Source: Dinochytrium kinnereticum | Lineage: Eukaryota > Chytridiomycota > Chytridiomycetes > Chytridiales > Chytridiaceae | Direction: 5' to 3' | NCBI GenBank assembly: GCA_027604005.1 | Contig: JADGJT010000271.1 | Location: 3,240-27,436, forward strand | DNA length: 24,197 nt | Shown: piece by piece, positions 8,844 to 19,328 of the stretch | How positions within the stretch are numbered: the stretch's first letter is position 1 | How the letters are laid out: the number at the start of each line of letters is the position of its first letter | The notes under the pieces: model-generated | The model's database searches: none | Told to the model about the DNA's origin: nothing | The model's input: the letters and a program-made list of their open reading frames with translations, nothing else | Made by a program: the position numbers and the translations under genes

Positions 8844-11740
8844 ATGGCTGATGGGGTAACGTCGCCAGTCTCTCCGAAGAGCTCTCTGGCAATGCAGGCC
8901 ACCAATTCCACTGCTGGACAAGTGGATGTGATCGAGGTCATGTTCAATGGAGTGGATTCTGACAATGAAGATGCCGCCGAACAACCACGCCAGGGTTGGT
9001 TCTCTTTTCCCGTTCAACTTTAGAGACGTCCTGCATGCGATTTTCATTTGTTTGTGTTGGAGGTGAGAGATAACAAAAAGTGTTCCTTTGACAGGTCACA
9101 AGGAGCCTGCGACCATCTCACCTTCAGCATCGGCACCAAAGATGCTACCGCATCGTGTTCCACTCACCCAACCACTCTCCACCTCCTCTTCTGCTCGCCA
9201 GCCAGTATCTCGTCGACCGTCTCTCGCCTCCTCAATCACGAGTAGATCAGGAAACACCGGAGGTCTCACTGGCTTTGGAACACTGCTTTTGGGAGATGGT
9301 CTGGGAGACTCGTCGTCGACTGTGACAGCTGATGTAATATACTACCTGGAGCCTGAGGACATTGCTGCGGATGAGTCCATTCCGGATGATGTGAAGAAGG
9401 CAAGGGTGACGGCCTCCTTCATCCGAGCATGTTCCAATGGAGACATTGGCAAGGTTGGTGTTATGCTTGGGAAGATGGAGGAGTCTATCACTCCCCAGTC
9501 GGCTAGTGTCAAGGATTGGATTGATATCAATGGAAAGGATGAGGATGGGACGCCAGCGATTGTCTACGCTGCATGCTGGGGCCATGCCGACATCATTCGG
9601 ATCCTGCTTGAGTCAGGTGCGAATATTGATGACAGGGATAAGAGTAAGTTTGGCATCATCTTGGCTGATCTTTTTGGCTGATCCCTTTATCTCCTCTAAA
9701 GATGGATGGACAGCTCTCTTATGGGCCTGCTCAAACGGCCACGAAGACGCGGCCAAGGTTCTCCTGCAAGGCGGAGCATCGAAGGATCTCAAGTCAAATC
9801 GTGGAAGATCATTACAGGATATCGTCAAGCGCGATGCATCCAAACAGATGCGCAAGATACTGGAGTTGGATCCAGTGGCAGACAGTGCCTCGGATGTCGG
9901 AGAGGGATCCAGCACGTTTTTCTTCAAAAGCTCCTCCACTTCCATGTCCTTGGCTGACTCAGATTCGGGCTCCATCTCAAGTGATAGGAATTCAACATAC
10001 ATGAAAAGGTGGTCTTCAACGGACGATCTCGATAGGGTGAGCCCATCAACTTTCTTTACTTCGAATACAACCCTAAACCATCATTCTCTTAGATGTCAAA
10101 TAGTGGTTCCAACGATGATCCTTACGGCGACACGGATGGCGATGATGATGCTCCCATCCCGTTTGATTGGGATAAGTGCAGCTTGGATCAAATGCTCGTG
10201 TTTGACGAGAAGAAACTGGATGGTATACTTAAGGTTGCCGTTGTGAACCTTCAGCCGTTGGCGGCTCAGAGTGGTCGAAAGAGGCCTAGGCCAGTCCCGG
10301 CAAACATTATTCTGCTATGCGCACGGTACGCTCATTACTGGAACTCTGTGGATTTTTTGGACGAGTTTTTTGGAAGGGCGTTCAAGAGTATCATTGCGGA
10401 AGTCCAGGTAAACGTCTTTGTCTTTATCCAACCATCCTTCACCTTTATGATTTTTTTTCTTGGTTATTGCTTCCTTGTTTTCTCACCTCTTCCTTCAGAA
10501 GAATCCCGACGACAACCACCTCATGTCCCACTGGATAGCTAACTGCGCCCAGCTCATTCGCTACCTCCGTCGTGACCCGGGTCTCCGCTCTTCAACAACA
10601 GATCACCAAGCAACCCTCACTGAACTCATTCATGAGCTTTACGCCATTTTCACCTTTCATCTGAACCGACAGATCGATCAAATCCTTGATGCCGCCATCC
10701 TAGAATCTGGGGCAAGGGAGGCTATCGCATCCGTGAGGTTCGATAATGCATTTACCGGCTTCGGTAGGCGCAAGACGCTTCTAAAGGTTCAGCAGCAGCA
10801 GCAGCAGCAAGGTGGTGGTTCGAACAAGCGAGCTTCTATCTCGGCTGGTGGGTCGCCGTTAATGTCAAGTGGTGTACCTACCTCCCCTAACTCAGGTGGA
10901 ATGGCTGGTGGGTCTCCAATCCTCTCACCTACCCTCTCGCCGCAACCTCTGCGGAAAAAGGTTGAGACTCCAAAACGCACTCGTCGACTCCTCGGGTGGG
11001 GCTCACCCTATCAAGTTACTCCTCGGTCGATTGTCTCCATTCTGGACTCTTCGTCTCGCGCGCTGCGCTCCGCTGGCGTCCACCCGTCCATTATTCGTCA
11101 AGCGCTGGCTCAGGCTCTCACTCATCTCAATGCCGAGATCTTTAATCGCATTCTGACATCCAAAGACCTTCATTGTCGGTCTAGGGCCATGCAAGTTCGC
11201 TTAAATATATCGGTGATCGAAGACTGGTGCAGGGAGATGGAGGAGGAGCTCTATGGGGATGGACTTCTCTTGGACGAGCGGCCGGTGTTGTGCCGAATCT
11301 TCAGGCCTAGCGTTCAGATTTGCAAGTTTCTCCAGGTCATTAGCAGCTTGCAGGATCTTGGCGAGCTTTTAGAGACGATGGCGGGGCTAGACGCTATAAC
11401 GATTCCACAGGCCGGCAGAACAATGGTTGGGTATCGTTATGAGATCAACGAGCCCAGTTTTCCTGAGGAAGTGGAGGCTTATGTCATAAAGGTCGCCGAG
11501 GACATTCGTCGTGTTCATATTGATAACGCGGTAGAGGTGGTCGATGATGACGTTCTTGAGGGCCTTCTCGATCCCCATATTCACATCCCATTCCACCTGC
11601 CTCCGTTGTCTGGGACTGATGCGGATGTGGGTTGGGTTTGGAGCAAAGCGGTACCGTTTATTCCCGAGGGTTGTATGAGGATGCTGGATCAGGAGAGTTT
11701 GGAGGATTTGGGGGATGGGTGGGATGGTGCTGTGAATTGA
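8844..11740 (+). CDS. Ankyrin-repeat and DIL (dilute) domain protein
   Basis: Five exons join to 863 residues: 8844-8994, 9095-9643, 9702-10036, 10093-10407 and 10499-11740. Phases match at each junction (introns 100, 58, 56 and 91 bases). The ATG at 8844 has a good context (ACAATGG); an in-frame ATG at 8817 is the alternative. Residues 1-145 are Ser/Thr-rich and probably disordered. About residues 150-270 hold three ankyrin repeats, the clearest being DGTPAIVYAACWGHADIIRI and NGWTALLWACSNGHEDAAKV. From about residue 370 onward is a DIL domain, known from the cargo-binding tail of class V myosins: SHWIANCAQLIRYLRR, AEIFNRILTSKDLHCRSRAM and a following IEDWC motif. The motor is absent; ankyrin-DIL proteins of this layout are known in fungi. 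It probably acts as a cargo or membrane adaptor, which is inference. A Gln run (about residues 547-553) with a Gly/Ser/Pro-rich stretch is inserted inside the DIL region. Confidence 0.88.
10791..10809 (+). repeat. CAG repeat encoding polyglutamine
   Basis: About six CAG codons encode the core of a Gln run within the DIL region of the ankyrin-DIL protein. This is a likely length-variable site between strains. Confidence 0.9.
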
Positions 11741-12330
11741 TGCACCTTCGCTGTTCTCACCTTTCTGATCATTTTCTGAATATTTTTTTCTTTTCACGTT
11801 ACGCTGTCCTCTTTGTTCGGTTTATTAATAATCCTTTTATCTCTATTATTGTGCTTTCTCTTCCCCGTGTCCCTTTTGTTCTCTTTTGTCATCCAACTTG
11901 TATATCTTACAACGCGTTCCCAGCGTATTTTTCCCTGCTCAATATCTCTCCATCTGCTCTCGGTTTATGTTCAATTATCCCTATGATCTCGTCTTGCTCA
12001 GCACGCGCCTGCCTTTTCTTAACTTCATAGTGCTGAATGATGTATCAAATAGACCTGTTTTACCTATCACCAAAGACACAAAACACAAGCCAGCGTGATT
12101 GGGCCAACCCCCGTCTCCCCAATCGCAATCCTCATCACACCAGGTGCCGCGCATTGTTCCCAACACGTTGTTACGCAGCGAATGTATCTGATTTGACCAC
12201 TGGTGATGGTCCAGTTCGCTCACCGCGTCCGAGTCACCTTTGGCGTGACTGTCAAGGGATATTCCACTACTGCAACAAGGAAGCACACACTCACCCCCAC
12301 AGACCAAGAAAGATTACCTCAGAGGGAACC
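11741..12330. other. Intergenic region between ankyrin-DIL gene and next gene
   Basis: The first half is T-rich and pyrimidine-rich, as expected of a 3' UTR and termination region, with ATTAATAA at about 11823-11830 as a weak poly(A) signal. The second half is the leader of the gene starting at 12331. A continuous frame extends upstream from that gene to 12037, but it lacks a good start context and looks like leader sequence. No RNA gene seen. Confidence 0.6.
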
Positions 12331-14546
12331 ATGAAGACCTCACGCCGTCTTCTCATTCGAACCGACTCAGAGCTCTCAACTCCCCGTGAAAGCGTTGGGC
12401 CGGCAGCCCCACCGTCACCGCGTCTCCCACCCAAACGAAACCCAAATTTCGAGCACCTAACGGACAGGCCAAGCAAAGACCCCATCTCGCTTCTCAAATC
12501 TCTTCATGTCGCCCCATCGTCTTCTGCGACCGACATCTTTCACTCAACCCACTCTTTTCCTGAGGTTGAGGATCTTGAAGCCTCGACGATGGGGTTAGCC
12601 TCAAAGTTGAGTTCAGGCGAAAAACTTGACGACCCTTTTAAGTCACCTCCACCCGTGTCCTTGCCAGAAGATCGGGCCATTGACATGGCTGACCTCCCGC
12701 CTCGCGCGACCATCGCAGATTTACTGAAGAGGATGGAGGCTGAGGGGATTGTGGGGAGGCTGGAGGTTCCTGCGAGGGATGGGGTGAAGGTTGGAGGAAA
12801 GTCTGTTAGCAGCGATGATGCTGTTGAGGATGTTGTTGGACAAGTTGGGGAAGGGTGGGTGGAAGTTGTGTTGGGGAGTGATAAGGCTTTCAGTGTATTT
12901 TTGAAATCATCACGGGAGGGTCTGAATGATGTTGGGTCAAGGGATGCCCTGCATACAAGATCGAGTGAGAGTTTAAATGTTAGGCCCAGTGAGGATTTTG
13001 GTGTCGAAAGTGAAAACACTATGGACGGACACGTTGTGGAGAGCAGACGGTGAGTATTCACGCGATGATCTTCCTTCTTTCTTTTTATTTTTGGAGTCCA
13101 CTCCGTTATGTCTGTTATGTCGGTCAATCTAAACAGTCTTATCCAGGTTATCCCAAGCCAAGCCAGAGCCAAACGTGACTTTGAATGATTCAGATGGACT
13201 CCAACAACGGCAACTGAACGACTCTGAAAGGTGATATCTAAATTACCTAAATTACTAGCTTCTCACTCATTGACATGTTGGTTGTTCAGACCTGACGAAA
13301 CGGTTGATACAATGTCGGATGACCGCATGGAGAGGTATTCGTAGATTTAACCCTCTGATTTCTTTTTTGTGATGGTCCTTGTCGACTAAATAGAAGAAAG
13401 AGAGTTTCAATTCCTAACAACTGTTTAGTAACTTCTACCCTATAAGGACGGCTATGATTATAACACCAACATCCACAAACACACCTGTTGCAAGCCCAGA
13501 GCCGGCCCAGATCGAGAGGTACGTCCCTTCCCTCTTCAACCAGGCAATCATTACAGTTTAGCGTCGTCAAAAGCTAACTAAGCCCCATCTTGTTTAGGGA
13601 TTTCAATGGTGAAGATCAAGCCATGACAAATGTCTCAAGTCCATGCGAGGATGAAACCAACCGGTAAACCCTATACAAACCTAGATTCAATAACCCACCC
13701 CCCGCTGACCTTCAAAAGTAGCCAGTTGAACTACCACAGCATGGCGGTCACCCCCATCGAACCCGACCCCTTCAACCCCCCACAAAACCGACGCGACTCC
13801 AGACGCGCTTCCAAGAGGTGAGTCCTTCACCACGTGAAAAAACAAAACAAAAAAAAAGATATTCCAACATCCCAGCAGACTCCTTCCAGATCAACATCCA
13901 CCTCCCCTACAACCGCATCCTCCCCATCACGATAGTGAAGGTCGCCACAATCTCCACATTAAAGTCCCTGATCTACCCAGACCTCGCCGTCCTCCCCGAC
14001 GATCTCACCTTGTTCTCGTTGTACCTCGGGGAAAGAAACCTGCGTGATTCAGAGATCGTCGGGGAGGTTGAAAATATTGAGGAGCTTGGCGTTCGATTGG
14101 TGTTGGGGGATGGAGACGATGATAAGAGGAATGGGGGGGAGCTGGTGTTTTTGGAAAGGTAAGAAGCCAAACATTCATCGGTTCGCCACTAACACGCAGC
14201 ACAACCCTTCCCCTTAAGATCCAAAACCCTCACCCAACCAACCCAACCCTTCACCTGCAAAGCCTGTCAAACCCCACGCACAGAATGCATCTCCTGCAGT
14301 CGCCCCTTCTGCGGAACCTGCTCTCGCGCCGTAACCGCAAAATCATTGGAAGAAGGTGTTAAAAAGCCCATGGTTCAATGTACAGGGTGTCTCACGGTCA
14401 AGGCAGACAGGGAAACAAGAGCCTTAGTGATGAAGCGTAGGGTGATTATTGTGCTGGTGTTCATCTTGGTGGTGCTTTTGGGGGCTTGGGTTGTTTTGAG
14501 GAGTGGTGGGGGTGGGGAGGGTTTTGCGTTTGTGAAGGCCAGGTGA
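12331..14546 (+). CDS. Unrecognised tail-anchored protein with ubiquitin-like region and CxxC zinc module
   Basis: Eight exons join to 576 residues: 12331-13049, 13147-13230, 13290-13334, 13429-13518, 13598-13663, 13719-13817, 13859-14158 and 14219-14546. The ATG has a good context (ACCATGA). Residues 1-367 are polar and low in complexity, probably disordered. About residues 376-450 look like a ubiquitin-like fold: FQINIHLPYNRILPITIVK, then a TLKSLIY helix, LFSLYLGERNL and a final VRLVL strand. Residues 481-525 hold four CxxC pairs (CKAC, CISC, CGTC, CTGC), enough for two zinc ions. Residues 543-561 form one hydrophobic segment (VIIVLVFILVVLLGAWVVL) 15 residues from the C-terminus, with KRR before it, as in tail-anchored ER, peroxisomal or mitochondrial outer-membrane proteins. 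I do not recognise the family. All seven introns are phase 2. The intron at 13818-13858 (41 bases, A-rich) is the least certain. Confidence 0.72.
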
Positions 14547-14755
14547 TGGGATGGAATGGGGTGGTTTGAAGCTTGGAGTTGTTTTAGATGGTTGCTTTTG
14601 TCAAGTCCGCTCACTTTCTTCCTTATTCTTTTTCTTGTTCTTTGCTTTCGACGTAAACCCCTACACGCCTGTGTTGGTTCAGTCTGCCTCTCTTCCTTCA
14701 TTAGACCTGGTTTAAAAGAATTCCCCATCATCAGTGTTAAAGGGTATAAGAAAAG

Positions 14756-14761
14756 AATAAA
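14756..14761 (+). terminator. Candidate poly(A) signal of the tail-anchored protein gene
   Basis: AATAAA, about 210 bases downstream of the stop codon at 14546. Confidence 0.35.
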
Positions 14762-15430
14762 GATTAGCAGTGCACATCCAAGATAGGTCAACAACCCTTT
14801 TCACCTTCACTTCATGGGGTGATAAACGGCCAAAACAGCATCCATCAATCTCAAATACGATAAAAATCTGCCTAACGTCAAGAGGCAACAGGGGCGGGAG
14901 ATGCCCTCCTTTATTCAAACCACAGAAAAGGCAACGATAAAAATAAAAAAGCAGGCGTCATAAAAAATAAAAACAAAACAACAAACAAGAAAACACATCA
15001 ACCAAACGCCAAGGTGCCCAAACATCTGAATGGCTAAGAAAATCAAAGAATCTTTAACCTCGCTTAAACGGACTTAAAAGAGAAGAAGGAGCAACTAAAT
15101 CATCACAAGCATCGACAGAACCACAGATTTTAGAACTCAAGCCATACCTCTCTTCAAACAAAAAACATGGAACGTCGACTTAAGCAAAGCCCAAACCAAC
15201 CCATCCTCTCCCTTAAAAAACCACCGTTTCCACTTTTCAATAAACAGTCAGGAAACAAGGGGAAAAAAACAGTGGGGGTTAAATGAAGCGATCAAACCCC
15301 AACATATTAAAAGGCAATAACTCAAGTAGGCAAGCAACTTCTGGGGTTGGGCAAAGAGAGGCCAAAAAAAAACAAAAAAAAACATAGAAAAGAACGGAAA
15401 AAGAAAGGATGCAACTTTTTTTTAAAAAAA

Positions 15431-15460
15431 GAAGAAGAAGAAGAAGAAGAAGAAGAGAAG
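15431..15460. repeat. GAA trinucleotide microsatellite
   Basis: About eight uninterrupted GAA units followed by AGAAG, next to poly-A and, 20 bases further on, poly-T tracts (15480-15506). The homopurine run lies in the convergent 3' region. Confidence 0.9.
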
Positions 15461-15605
15461 GGGCAAAACAGCAGGAACACTTTTTTGTTTTTTTGTTTTT
15501 TTTTTTGCACAGGGATTACTTTGTTCGATGAAAGGAGAGACGGATTCATAAAGAGTTTTACAAAGAACCGGGAGGAGATGGAGGAAGCATTGGGTCTAAA
15601 GGGGA

Positions 15606-17209
15606 TTAAAAAACCTCCTCTTCAAGCTCAGCCCCACCGTTCTCTGCCGGAATCTCAAAGCCATCCTCGGTTCTGTACATGATAGCCTAGCGAGAGTGAA
15701 CAAAATGTAAGAACGAATTAAATTACAGAAAAAGGGGGAGTAATAAACCATCCTCCTCATTAAAAAGTAATAATAATAATAATAAAAACAAGCAAGCAAT
15801 ACAGCATAAAAAACAAAAAAAAAAAAACAGCGGCAAGCAACACAGCAAAAAACAACAACAACAACAACAACAATGAAACAAGTCAAACCTGAATATTCTT
15901 CAAAGCATCCTCCAACCCCCCCGTAGCCTCTCCAATATCCAACTGAGTCTGCACAAGAATCTCAATCTCTCTCAACTTTCCAAAATAAAATTCCCTCTCC
16001 CTCTCAGCCTGCTCAACAGCTCCCCTCAACTCATTAACCTGAATCGTCATATCCCCAACAACCCTCTGATACTCCGCCTCAATCTCCGCCTTCTCCTTCT
16101 CCCATCCTGCTCCAGCGCTCGCGGACCTCGACAAATTGCCTCCATTCGCATGGTGACCGGCGGCCGGGGCGGCACGAGCCGACGGGAGGGAGCCATTGGA
16201 AGACCGTGTGGGCGCTCCTTTGGGGACGGTCGCGACGGAGGGGTTCGAGGTGGCCTTTTTCATGGCACCGGATGTGGTACGGCTGGGCATCTTTGAAGGA
16301 GAAGCGGGGGCGGCACCTTCGCCTTTTCTGCGGGAGATAGCGTCATAGACACCACCGGGGAAATATTGGTCCCAGAATCTATTTTTTTTTTTTTTCATGA
16401 TCAGGTTAGGGTGGTGATCGAATAAAGGAAGGTGGTAGAGAGACAAACTCACTTCTTCATCCACTGGAGAAACTCGAGGTTGTCCTGGAACTTGCACTTG
16501 ACCAGCTGCTGTACGGGGATGCGGTTGTCAATCTTATGCTTGTCAAAGACTGACTGCAGGACCTTGAAGTTCTGAATGTATTCGTACTCGTGCTTTGCGG
16601 CAAACTTGACCTTTGACAGAGGGACCTAATGTTTGCGATATTCAAAATAAAGGCAAAGCAAGAAAAGAGAGGTTAGTGGCAGGAGATGAAGGCTGAATTA
16701 GTGGCGAAAAGGACAAAGAAAAAAGTAAATAAATAAAGGATGCGAAACAGGCATCCCAGTGCCATTGAGGCAGACCCGCAGGAGACTCTGTCAATGGACA
16801 TCCATCAGCTTCAACCTTCCTGGACGCGCGCATCACAAAGTCCACATCAAAGGCATGTTCAGCACCAAATTCGGACACGCCCAAAATTCACTCCAGAGGG
16901 TCCTCTCCACATCGATGCAGCCCCCAACGAGCCCAGACGGATCGCCAACCCCATCGCTTCAGCACAGCCTCCAAAGAGGAGCCGCTCAGACCAGCGCCCA
17001 TCCAACGCAACCCCCCGCAATGCCAAAAGGCAAGCAGCCTGCCAAACACCAAACGCAGAAACAAGCAAAGAAAGACCCCTCACATCTCTGTAGATAGAGT
17101 CCATAATCTGGCAATGCACGGCACCAGTCCCACACTGCTCCACCTTGGTGTATCCAAGCTGCAGGAGGTCATTCATCCACGCCAGCAGTTCTGTCCGAGA
17201 TTCGCTCAT
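15606..17209 (-). CDS. EB1 family microtubule plus-end tracking protein
   Basis: Four exons join to 289 residues: 17209-17084, 16625-16453, 16378-15889 and 15686-15606. The protein matches EB1 (Bim1 in budding yeast, Mal3 in fission yeast), which binds growing microtubule ends and recruits other tip proteins. The calponin-homology domain covers about residues 1-115: [51 protein letters not shown] and [19 protein letters not shown]. Residues 120-190 are a basic Ser/Pro/Ala-rich linker, the usual second microtubule contact. Residues 192-245 form a coiled coil leading into [10 protein letters not shown], the hallmark of the EB homology domain. The chain ends in EEEVF, an acidic tail with a terminal aromatic residue like the EEY/F motif that binds CAP-Gly proteins. 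Intron 1 is 458 bases; intron 3 (202 bases) carries AAT and CAA repeats. The start is divergent from the cobS-like gene. Identification is secure. Confidence 0.95.
15768..15784. repeat. AAT microsatellite in EB1 intron 3
   Basis: About five AAT/TAA units inside the last EB1 intron. Confidence 0.8.
15851..15872. repeat. CAA microsatellite in EB1 intron 3
   Basis: About seven CAA/ACA units, close to the donor of the last EB1 intron. Confidence 0.85.
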
Positions 17210-17970
17210 GGTGTGGTCTCGGTGGCGTAACTCAGGCTGTTTGAGTGTGTGTGCTTGATGGCGCAAGGGGCCGGTGGAGGTGAGAGGGGACGGGGGGTGT
17301 GCTTGAGGAGAGGAGGAGGTCGCTGGGACGGGAGCGGCAGCAGCAGCAGCGGGGAAGGTGGGGGGCGACGGGGTTTGATGGCAGGTCGCTGGCTCAAGTG
17401 TTTGGCGGAAAACCAAAATTGGGAGAAAGCGAAAATTCAAGTGCTGGTCGCTTGCTTGCTTGCGCTGCTTGCGCTGCTGCTTGCTGGCTGGCTGGCTGGC
17501 TTTGACGCGCTGGTCACGACGGCCCTCCCCCTGCCTGGCTGGCGACGCGTCGTGCCCCGCGATAGCGCGCATCTCTGGCTGTTGTGCAGGCGGTGATGCT
17601 GACGCGCTCCTGCATTCACGCCTGCATGCCAAACAAAAGGACAGCAGCGGTGGAGGGCTTTGTGAGGCTCAGTCAGAAAGAACCTTTTGGTCGTCCACGC
17701 AGCAACGCCGCGTGAAAGCCGCCCCCCGTTAACGCCTCCAATGGCAACGGCATGGTCTGTTCAAGCTCACCACAACGCGGCCACCGCCATCCCTCGCGGC
17801 CTTGCGAGGACGGTCAGACACGCCTGTGGTGGAAAGGCACGGCCCTCCAGCATCTTCTTTTTATGCTTTAGACGCCCAGCAGTGGCCGTCAGCAGCAGCA
17901 GCAGCCGCTGTGCGTCTGTTGGCTTGTTCGCCCCAAAAATTGAATCCTGAAGAAGAAAAAAAAACAAAAG
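17210..17970. other. Divergent EB1/cobS-like promoter region
   Basis: About 760 bases between the two start codons. It is GC-rich, with GCTT/GCTG repeats at about 17447-17483 and (GCTG)4 at 17483-17500. A palindrome GACGCGTC at 17544-17551 contains ACGCGT, the MCB box of fungal MBF, and further GACGCG copies lie at about 17503 and 17600. Regulation of EB1 by a cell-cycle factor is possible but not shown. The open frames here overlap on both strands and follow the repeats, so I call none a gene. Confidence 0.5.
17483..17500. repeat. GCTG tetranucleotide repeat
   Basis: Four tandem copies of the GCTG/CTGG unit, following a longer degenerate GCTT/GCTGCT-rich stretch. Confidence 0.85.
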
Positions 17971-19328
17971 ATGCCGCATGGAGACGGGGGACACCCGCCA
18001 GCGCCAAAGAGAGAGAAGGACGCTGGCCCAACCATCCAGGATCAGGAGAACCAGGATGCGCCAGCTGGCGCTGCGTCAAAGTACAGCGTGTACCCAAAGC
18101 CCCAGGAGGGCCCCAGCTATCCCGAGGAGGAGAGGTCTTCCGGGTTCTTTGCGAGGGAGATCACGGCCTTTCTCTCGGGGGTGATGGTGCGTGCCACTGT
18201 CATCTGTTCCCATCCTTGTTTTTTGTTGGTTTTTTTTTTTTTTGCTTTTGCTATGTGTGTTGGGTGTAAAGGAATGAGTGAGGGCTTGGGGTGAACAAGA
18301 TGGCGAAAGCTAACCTATTGGTGGCAAGAACAGTTCTTTACAAGGATTCGAGTTCCATCATGGGTGAATCACAGCATGTACTGGTTGAGCTTATCAACCG
18401 CCTACTTTCCTCTCATCGGTAAGAGCCCCACTACGTACCCCACATTAACTCAACCATGTCAACTCCACTACAACAACAATTAAAAAAAGGCGTCATCGTC
18501 GGCCTCCACGGAGCAATGGCCTACGCTCTCACGTCAACCATCTGGTCATCTCAAATCGCCGCAATCGCCTACACCATGAGCACGGTCTACCTCACCGGTG
18601 CGTTCCACGAGGACGGTCTGGCGGACATGTTTGACGGGTTTGGAGGAGGGTGGACACGGGAGTCTGTTCTTCGAATCATGCGGGACTCGCGAGTGGGGAC
18701 CTATGGGTGTCTTGGCTTATTTCTGGTCGTGCTGCTGAAGATTGCTGGTGTGGTGGATCTGGCGGATCGAGTGACCGGTGCTCAAGGGTTCATGGGTGCA
18801 TCTGCCACTGGAGTTTTCATGGATCAGCACCCGCTGGTGTGGCTGCTGGAGGGGAAGCAGAGCGACATTCTATCAATGATCCGATCCACGCCTCCGCTCC
18901 TTCGAATGGTGGGAAGCTTTGTGGCCGCCCACGTTCTCGGCCGTTGGTCCTGCACCTACCTCCTCTGGCGATACCCCTACGTCGAGAACCATTCAGCCAA
19001 AGGAAAAGAATTCCTTCTGAAGGTAACAGCCACCAGGCTGTTCTGGACGACCCTCTCAGCGATCGCGATGCTCTCGATCACGCTCCTCGGAGTCCCGGCG
19101 TTCTGGGAGACGCTTGCAGGGGTGTTTGGTGTCAGCTGCATCGTCACCCACATGATGGGGCTCCGGACGGTCAAGGTCATTGGGGGCGTGATCGGGGACT
19201 GTCTTGGGGCCACGAACCAGGTGGTTGAGATGGGCACGTACCTTGCGCTGTGCGTTGACTGGGGCCGCGCGTTTGTGTCTGTCGCGTCGCTGGCGTTGAA
19301 TTCGAGGTGCGGCGACGAGGAGCTTTAA
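17971..19328 (+). CDS. cobS: CobS-type cobalamin synthase (adenosylcobinamide-GDP ribazoletransferase)
   Basis: Three exons join to 379 residues: 17971-18186, 18334-18418 and 18490-19328 (introns 147 and 71 bases). In prokaryotes CobS joins adenosylcobinamide-GDP and alpha-ribazole (or its phosphate), completing the nucleotide loop of vitamin B12, and is a multi-pass membrane protein. Motifs in order: FFTRIRVPSW and AYFPLIG (residues 73-101, the usual N-terminus of CobS), FHEDGLADMFDGFGGGW (from 139, the Asp-rich signature), LRIMRDSRVGTYG (to 173), and GDCLGATNQVVE (336-347). The hydrophobic segments between them fit the family. The first 60 or so residues are an extra polar, acidic, Pro-rich N-terminus that does not look like a mitochondrial presequence. 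Residues 181-225 seem longer than in bacterial enzymes. All catalytic motifs are intact. The introns show it is nuclear, not bacterial contamination. No other B12 gene is visible here. Family assignment is strong; the reaction in this organism is inferred. Confidence 0.92.

Larger units (their letters stand above)
14547..15605. other. Convergent intergenic region, A-rich with homopurine tracts
   Basis: This separates two genes whose 3' ends face each other. It is strongly A-rich on the plus strand from about 14930 to 15420, then carries a (GAA)n tract flanked by poly-A and poly-T. No coding frame of normal composition was found on either strand. Confidence 0.65.

Noticed and set aside
12037..12330. 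An upstream in-frame extension of the tail-anchored protein gene
   Set aside because: The 98 extra residues have no feature, and the later ATG at 12331 has a better context. It is kept as leader sequence.
16740..17093. A 117-codon open frame on the plus strand opposite EB1 intron 1
   Set aside because: It lies wholly inside an intron and exon edge of a certain gene, has a low-complexity CA-rich composition and shows no domain.
16859..17632. A 257-codon frame on the minus strand overlapping EB1 exon 1
   Set aside because: Only the 42 codons of EB1 exon 1 within it make sense; the rest is translated leader and intron, rich in Pro/Ser/Ala from GC-rich repeats.
18650..19228. A 192-codon plus-strand frame inside the cobS exon
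   Set aside because: It is an out-of-frame shadow; the CobS frame carries every family motif.
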